Assembly: GCA_933207985.1 (NCBI GenBank)
Contig: OW240912.1
Span: forward strand, 204,606,240 to 204,670,239
DNA length: 64,000 bases
From: Pelobates cultripes
Taxonomy: Eukaryota; Chordata; Amphibia; Anura; Pelobatidae
Reading direction: 5' to 3'
Under the pieces are notes generated by a model. That model ran no database searches. It was not told the origin of the DNA and worked only from the letters and a program-made list of their open reading frames with translations. A program made the position numbers and the translations under genes. This document shows positions 58,216 through 64,000 of this stretch, piece after piece. Position 1 is the first letter of the stretch. Each line of letters starts with the position of its first letter.

Positions 58216-58339
58216 TTGAGCCATTATCACAAGCCAACGCCTGGATTTTATGCACCATATGCTAGGGTGCTATCTTTGCTATTTCTTGTAGAGGTTTTGG
58301 TGAATCCCAATTATTTCCAGTGTGAGAAGCTTTGTGTTA

Positions 58340-58760
58340 GTCAGACTCCCTCTCTTCTGGATATTCCATCTAGGAATACCAGTTTCCCCATTATTCATCT
58401 TTATGTTGCTTCTACTAAGTTGGCTCCCAGATATATTGTGCCTTACAAATAGTCCGTAGGGTAAATCCAGTTCTTTATACCTTGGACCTACTCCCTAGTG
58501 TTAGCATTCCCCAAACCTTCCATGTGTTCCTTTTGAAACTTCTACTCTGTAACAAATGTCACTTCTACTCCTCCAGTACAGGTTGATGAATACGAGGAAT
58601 TTGAAATAGAACAGATTGTGTACTCTTGTCTTTCTAGAGGCAGGTTTCAGTATTTTGTCCATTGGAAGCGGTATGCGCTGAAGGATCGATCTTAGAAAGA
58701 CACTAAAGATGTATATGCTCCCCTTCTAGTTATACAATCTCGTACACATATTGCCGATAA
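58340..58760 (+). pseudogene. Gypsy pol C-terminus with chromodomain-like remnant
   Basis: STKLAPRYIVPYK near 58,400-58,449, then in another frame RVNPVLYTLDLLPSVSIPQT and FHVFLLKLL match the integrase C-terminal region. EEFEIEQIVYSCLSRGRFQY and FVHWKRYALKDRS (58,595-58,695) resemble the chromodomain that places chromoviruses on the genome. Broken by stops and frame changes. Confidence 0.82.
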
Positions 58761-58802
58761 TCATAGAGGGGACCACCTAGTGGGATAATAGTAGAGGAAA
58801 AA

Positions 58803-59540
58803 TGTTAGTAAACATACTTACAAAAACATTTCTATCCAGCCATGTCCACAGGGTTCTAGCGACAGTATTGGCATACAAGTGTCAGTTTCGATGCTCTTGT
58901 GTCAATTGCTCCTCGACAACTTAAGATCAGCTCCAATATTGATGCAGCCACATCAAATCCAAGTAATCTGAGTCATCAGTCCAATTCTTACACAGCTGGT
59001 TCTCTTTCTATTACTCAGCCTAGTCAGTTTAGACACAGCCATATTATTACTAGGTCACATAATTTTATCGTTTCTGATATTATGGCATCCTGTTCGTTGC
59101 ACTGCACACATGTGTCAATGACACAGAATTGATGCAAAAGGCGTGGGCCTATAAATACTCTCTCTGCTAATGGTTTAGTGCTATTTTGTGGTTCTCTGAC
59201 CTTTTAGAGCATTATTCTGTATATTGTCTTGAATTTTTGCTTTGACCCAGTCTAAATTGGGACCCCAATCTGATTTTCTGGTATCCTTGACCCAACTAGT
59301 CCTGATGCAGATTTTTCTATTGTTTTCGGGTTTTGACCTGTCTTGTCTTGACTATGATTTGTTATTTTCTTCCTGATTTGTGCTTCTGGTTTATCTGGCC
59401 TGATTATTGTTAGCATAGATCTTCTACTTTTTGTTTCTATTCTAAGCATTTAGCACCGGTAATGTCTCATCTATCTCTCCTACTGTGCCTTTGTTGAGAT
59501 TTGTCTTGTATCTTGCTGAGGCACCAACCCATTCCTGTCA
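58803..59540 (+). mobile_element. Ty3/gypsy 3' LTR
   Basis: Starts TGTTAGTAAACATAC right after a purine tract and ends CCTGTCA before the target duplication TATAC. 738 bp, longer than the 5' LTR. The TATA-like GGGCCTATAAATACTC at about 59,146-59,161 and the downstream TTTCTGGTATCCTTGAC are shared with 49,xxx and 23,xxx copies. Confidence 0.88.
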
Positions 59541-60104
59541 TATACAGACCTATGTTTTACATTCTGATTACATATATTGCCAGCTAAATTCTAAAAATGC
59601 AATTTTATCACATGACAGGAGGCTTCCTATTTTGCATAACTCTATTTACTAAACTCCACAGCAGTAAAGAAAGTGAAACATTTAACCAATCAAAAATGCA
59701 GTAGGGAGTATCATATTCCCAGTAAATAGGCTCCTCCCCCTCTTTCTTTACTGCTCCATCGCAGACAGGTTAGAGTTTTTGTCTCTTTCCTTTATTATGT
59801 ATTTATTTAGTACTTATTACTATTCTCTATTTGCAATCCTTTATTATTGTGTATGTTAGTATTTTTTCCTATATTTGGTTGCCTTGTGTATACTTCAGTG
59901 TATATTTATCCTTCAGCTACAACTTATTAGTTGGTCTATTTTACAGTAATTATTATTATATTTATCAGTTCTTATTAGTTTCTGTCTAAGTAGTTTTGTC
60001 CGTTTTTCCTCTGACTAGGGGAAACCCTCTCATTTCCCGCCCTCGGGCAGACCCACTCCGTTCCAATTTCGGATATCACCGAAATCTCCCCTCACGCCCC
60101 AGTC

Positions 60105-60182
60105 CTCGCCGTCTCTCGAAAGCTCTCAGACTTGTTCCTTTACCGCCTCTCGACAGCTCTCGGACTTGTTCCTTTATCGCCT
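60105..60182. repeat. Tandem duplication in DIRS leader
   Basis: Two successive units of about 36-38 bp, CTCTCGAAAGCTCTCAGACT and CTCTCGACAGCTCTCGGACT, each followed by TGTTCCTTTA. Confidence 0.85.
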
Positions 60183-60424
60183 GCTCCCTTTACGTCCGCT
60201 CATCAACGGCCGGCGGCCATCTTCATTCTCGCATATCGCGAGATTACAGCCACCATCTTAAACGTCTGCGAGTGCAATCCCCACACAACGGAACTCAGCT
60301 CTGCCAGCCTGACCTAACGGAACTTCAATTCATAAACGAGCTAAACGTTCAGAGGTCAGTTAGATGGATAATATCCTAAAGCTGTATATATAAGCACTAA
60401 GGATATCATTAACCCGTGCCTTAC

Positions 60425-60755
60425 TGGGGTGTTGCACCTATACTGTGCTGCTGCTGGAGGTCGCCCTGTGGCCTCTTCTGTTTTTTCCCTGGTTGAGGCC
60501 CAGTATCATATATATATTAAAACCCAATACTGTGGTTCCCTACCCTGCTGGGGCAAGCTGGAACTGCCAGTGCAAAACATATACTGTATATACCCTGCTT
60601 GGTTTTTTCATTATATAAACCCTGCTGGGGTTTCCATACCATCACTATATCACAGAGATACCCTGCAGGGGTACTGCGTGCATACCCTGCTTGGGTTTAT
60701 TTTCTATGTGTTTTTTACAATTCACACGTTAATACAACACCCTGCTGGGGTGTCA
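60425..60755 (+). repeat. Recurrent CCCTGCTGGGG motif array in DIRS leader
   Basis: ACCCTGCTGGGG-like words recur at about 60,543, 60,591 (CCCTGCTTGG), 60,617, 60,660 (CCCTGCAGGGG), 60,682 (CCCTGCTTGGG) and 60,740, with an incomplete one near 60,424. Spacing is roughly 20-70 bp. Each is a small imperfect palindrome. Function unknown. Confidence 0.8.
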
Positions 60756-60872
60756 AGGGTGCTGCCCATCTAGTCACTACAGTGACTAGAATTACAGCTT
60801 CACTGACCTCTGCCACATACGCCCTGTGCCACACCTACATATTACCAAATTGACAAGATGGAAGCCTCTTAA

Positions 60873-61897
60873 ATGACAGATCTCCAAGCCATGATAAATG
60901 AGGCCGTAACCGCCTCCATGGAGAAAGCTCCCTCCAAAATGATGGCCTCTAACTCTGACAAGAGGAAACCATCAAAATCCCACCAATCCCGCCATGACTC
61001 CCCAGAATCTCACAAGAGCCAAGAACCCCACACTGGCAAACGCCACTGGAAAGGGGAAAAGGGGCACCAGAACCCGACCAAGGGTAAGACACCTGCCAAA
61101 CCTCACAATCCCTCTATGGTCACCACCCCAACCTTACAACACGAGGACTCCTCTGATGAGGACGACACTTGCACAAAGTCCATGGCCGTTTTGGATGAAT
61201 GGCAAGCAGATGAGTCAGACTCACAAGATGACGCATGGGGCTCAGACTCCGGGTCTCAACCCGGCCTCTTACAAAACACCTTACTGGGAGACTCCCTACA
61301 TCCTGATACCGTGGACACCCCGCAAGAGGACTAAGACACCATCTTTGATCCGTCGGCCACAGACTCTTTGACCCGAGAAACATACGACATCCACGCTCAA
61401 GGGACTGGACACCCCCGGATCATCTTGTAAAATGTATGCACCTCTGGCTACGTAAATCCTTAGACAAGACCGTCCGCAATCGGCTGCGGTCAGAATGCCC
61501 ACGACCCTCGCTTACCGATCATGTCGCAGAGACGCCCGAGTTCGATCAGGTGATGACCACCTTTATGTCTCAAGGTGGCCCTGACCCCCGCAAAGGGGTG
61601 GAAAAGGGTTTCAGAGGGGTACAGGAAAAATTACTGGACTCAGTGGGACCATTAGCCAGAGTCATGTATTTAACTGACGATGCCCTTGCGAGAGCAGACC
61701 AATTTGACGCAACCATGGTGCACGAATGGGCTCATGATGTGCGGGAGTGGGCACAAAGATGCTTCTGCTTTGTGGGTAATGCAAATGTCACCCTCTCCTC
61801 CGAGCGACGCAAAGCGGCACTACGCCGTATTGACAGAAAATTGGTGGAATTGGGCACCAAAGAATTAGGTCTGTTGGCACAGGGCAAGCTATTCTGA
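60873..61897 (+). pseudogene. DIRS gag-like protein, broken
   Basis: The first frame (60,873-61,334) starts MTDLQAMINEAVTASMEKAP and is hydrophilic, rich in Lys, Ser, His and acidic runs (HEDSSDEDDTC). After two stops the -1 frame (61,436-61,897) carries DQVMTTFMSQGGPDPRKGVE, LLDSVGPLARVMYLTDDALA and RRKAALRRIDRKLVELGTKE, the conserved core of vertebrate DIRS ORF1. DPFLKDLNRHVNVFTSLNKA follows a further stop at 61,895-61,897. DIRS ORF1 is thought to be the nucleocapsid-like protein. Confidence 0.8.
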
Positions 61898-62263
61898 GAC
61901 CCTTTCCTTAAAGATTTAAACAGGCACGTTAACGTGTTTACATCTCTGAATAAAGCTCAATCCTCAATGAGGAGAGTCTTCAGACAAAACCCCACCAGAG
62001 GTGTTTTTGGATGGGCTGGCTGACAAAGGGGCTGTGCAACCAGCCATTTCTGGCCTTCGGGCCCTCGCACTTCAAGGCCCTAACCTTTCTACCCGGAAGT
62101 GGGATATCGTCAACCATTCTCCTACACCCGAGGTGCAGACAGAGGTCGTGGACCACGTACCTGAGGCAGAGCACGCTTCTCTTCTCTACCGGTAAGCAAC
62201 CATCTAACACATTTTTCTCTCACACTTCGTACAGCAGGTCGCATCTCTCTGTTTTTTTCAGGA

Positions 62264-63060
62264 ATGGACGACCATCTCCACGTACGCATGGGTCCTACAA
62301 ACGGTACAGGGCTACATCATCGACTTTGTAGACCGTCCACTTTAAAAGGACCTACCACATCCCATCAACTGCTCAATAGAAGATCGAACCCTCATAAACA
62401 ACGAGTTGCAAGAACTATACTCGACAGGTGCAATCGAACCCGCCTCCGGTCCTGGAGCTTTCCTCAGCAACATATTCTTGGTGAAGAAGTTAATGGGAGA
62501 ATTTCGCCCCGTCATAAACTTGAGACGACTCAACGAATACGTCACATACAGGCACTTCAAGATGGAAGGCATACATCTTCTGAGGGACCTATTACAAGAC
62601 AAAGATTGGTTCACAAGGCTAGACCTAAAGGATGCTTACCTTTCAGTACTCGTCCACCACTCCTGCCGGCAATTCCTACGTTTCCTCTGGCAAGACCTTC
62701 CCTGGCAGTTCACGTGCCTCCCCTTTGGCCTCAGCTCGGCCCCATGGTGCTTCACCAAATTACTGAAGCCTGTGGTTGCTCATCTTCGAACACAAGGAAT
62801 TCGCTGCATTATATACCTGGATGACCTCCTGCTGTTCTGCTCCGACAAGTCCAGACTGGTACGGCACACACATTATACCACGGATCTCCTATCATCCCTG
62901 GGTTTCGTGGTGAACTTCCAAAAGTCGGCCATCCACCCATCTCAAACAGTGCAATTTTTAGGATTTGAGATAGATTCCACCACCAGCATGCTACGACTAA
63001 CGACGTCAAAAAAAGATCAAGGCCATCCGCAAGGAACTACGCAGGACCATTCGGTGCCAC
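62264..63060 (+). pseudogene. DIRS reverse transcriptase
   Basis: From about 62,406 the frame reads MQELYSTGAIEPASGPGAFL, then FRPVINLRRLNEYV (RT motif 1-2), HFKMEGIHLLRDLL, WFTRLDLKDAYLSVLVHHSC (first catalytic aspartate), CLPFGLSSAPWCFTKLLKPV, and CIIYLDDLLLF (catalytic YLDD). QFLGFEIDS closes the domain. The upstream WVLQTVQGYIIDFV segment is in another frame, so a frameshift precedes 62,406, and a second one lies in the A-run near 63,007. DIRS RTs work with a tyrosine recombinase rather than an integrase. Confidence 0.92.
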
Positions 63061-64000
63061 ACCATTCCACTCTGCGCCCTCGCCCGACTGGTGGGACTCC
63101 TCTCGGCTTCCATACAAGCTATCGAGATGAACTCAGATGGTGGCTAGACAGCATGGAAGCATGGAACGGTCGGGCCATTTTCGGGAACACACCCAACATA
63201 GTCCTGAAATCGGACACCAGCCTCTGGGGATGGGGCGCCTGGAACTCCCAGGACCTCAACATGCACATAAATTGCCTAGAGCTTCAGGCAGGATCCTTTG
63301 CCAAACGCAGCCTGGCAAAAGACAAGACGGACTGCTGCATCCTCCTCAGGATGGAAAACATCTCCGCAGTCCGCTACATCAACCACCTGGGCAGAGCCCG
63401 ATCCCGTCTCCTGTCAGAGAGATTTTCGACTTCTGTCTACCTTGCAACATCTCCCTCAAAGCAGAATACCTCCCAGGGGAGACGAACCTCACGGAAGACT
63501 GGTTCTCACGCCACTGGCGAGACACCAGCGATTGGAGACTGGATCCACAGATCTTCAACCGCATAGCGGAACACCGGGGTCCGTTTCACCTGGATCTGTT
63601 TGCATCACACAATAACAGGCAAACACGAGTGTAGTTCAGCTGGCTCCCAGATCCGGAAAGTAAAGCGGTAGACGCATTCCTACAACCGTCGCCGAACACG
63701 GGAGCATACGCTTTCCCTCCCTTTGCCATGATAGCAAGGACCATCCACTACATGAAAAGTCAACAAGTCTCTCTATTGCTCATCACTCCCTTATGGAGGG
63801 GACAACCATGGTCCCCAGATCTCCTGGCACTATCATACAGGGATCCCCTCCTACTGCCTCATCATCCGTACCTCCTCACGGATCCAAAAGGTAATCCTTA
63901 ACCACTGATCCTGGACAATCGACTCACTTTGGTGGCTTGGACACTTTCCGGGGTGCCTGGCAAGTCGGTGGACTATCGCAGGCTGCTAGGGACCTGCTAT
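63061..64000 (+). pseudogene. DIRS RNase H and downstream region, partial
   Basis: DELRWWLDSMEAWNGRAIF, then VLKSDTSLWGWGAWNS (RNase H first aspartate), INCLELQAGSFAKRSLAK and ISAVRYINHL are in the RT frame. After a frameshift near 63,400 come LKAEYLPGETNLTEDWFSRH and GPFHLDLFASHNN. After a stop at 63,632 the reading continues with WLPDPESKAVDAFLQP, YAFPPFAMIARTIHYMK and LLLITPLWRGQPWSPDLLAL. This is the standard DIRS order towards the recombinase. Cut by the window end. Confidence 0.88.

Larger units (their letters stand above)
48997..59540 (+). mobile_element. Ty3/gypsy (chromovirus-like) retrotransposon, decayed and multiply interrupted
   Basis: Two LTRs in direct orientation, a 5-bp target duplication TATAC (48,992-48,996 and 59,541-59,545), a purine tract (AGTAGAGGAAA) just before the 3' LTR, and gag, RT, RNase H, integrase and chromodomain-like remnants in canonical gypsy order. 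Insertions of two hAT-type elements, TTAA MITEs and an L1 fragment enlarge it to 10.5 kb. Protease and the first RT motifs are not recognisable; the 51,175-53,403 interval in their place is other DNA. Confidence 0.88.
59600..64000 (+). mobile_element. DIRS-type retrotransposon, left part, truncated by window end
   Basis: A long leader, a gag-like region, then RT and RNase H of DIRS type in order. The expected methyltransferase-like domain and tyrosine recombinase lie past 64,000. The left border is approximate; ACATGACAGGAGGCTTCCTA near 59,617 looks like the start of the terminal repeat. Stops and frameshifts throughout. Confidence 0.88.

Noticed and set aside
1..64000. tRNA, rRNA or other structured RNA genes
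   Set aside because: No cloverleaf with A and B boxes, rRNA segment or known small-RNA signature was found by reading; a covariance-model search could still reveal a diverged one.

Overview
The window looks like vertebrate nuclear DNA, most probably from a frog or toad (anuran). There is one split host gene, the 5' part of COL16A1 (collagen XVI alpha-1), on the minus strand. Everything else is a dense pile-up of transposable elements of the kinds common in amphibians: Tc1, many hAT and TTAA-type MITEs, a DIRS element, a Ty3/gypsy element, L1 and CR1/L2 LINEs, and long CA-rich minisatellites. There are no operons, CRISPR arrays or bacterial features. The species cannot be fixed from sequence alone.

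Region 1, about 1 to 22,900: COL16A1, read from high to low coordinates. A probable non-coding first exon ends at 22,574. The signal-peptide exon is at 16,185-16,298. Five further coding exons (8,250-8,315; 6,497-6,614; 3,835-3,958; 3,040-3,315; 2,848-2,928) have matching phases and give 744 coding bases (248 codons): signal peptide, a short linker and the complete N-terminal TSPN/laminin-G-like domain. The collagenous part lies beyond position 1. The introns carry a Tc1 transposon (314-2,146) whose transposase has a single stop, a 2-kb hAT-type element (8,473-10,501), an L1 copy that keeps only ORF1 (17,228-19,039), a possible solo LTR and several MITEs.

Region 2, about 22,900 to 48,990: intergenic repeats. 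These include a solo LTR fragment of the gypsy family, a TTAA-bounded 3.2-kb element containing a CR1/L2 LINE fragment, hAT-type elements with 8-bp target-site duplications (28,114-29,384; 38,540-39,835 nested in 38,533-40,248), a tandem duplication with later deletion and LTR insertion (33,824-37,222), a 3.7-kb L1 that lost its reverse-transcriptase core (40,594-about 44,282), and interleaved inverted repeats at 48,014-48,690.

Region 3, 48,997 to 59,540: one decayed Ty3/gypsy retrotransposon with both LTRs and a TATAC target duplication. It has been broken up by two hAT-type elements (49,968-51,072 and 53,404-55,443), nested TTAA MITEs and an L1 3' fragment. Recognisable gag, reverse transcriptase, RNase H, integrase and chromodomain-like pieces remain.

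Region 4, about 59,600 to 64,000: the left part of a DIRS-type retrotransposon (leader, gag-like ORF, reverse transcriptase, RNase H), running off the window end. All its ORFs are broken by stops or frameshifts.

The most notable signals are a 52-bp near-perfect palindrome inside the 2-kb hAT-type family that joins two TCTCGCGAGA motifs to a GTTGCCATGGCAAC X-box, the near identity of two copies of that family 45 kb apart, and a repeated CCCTGCTGGGG motif in the DIRS leader.
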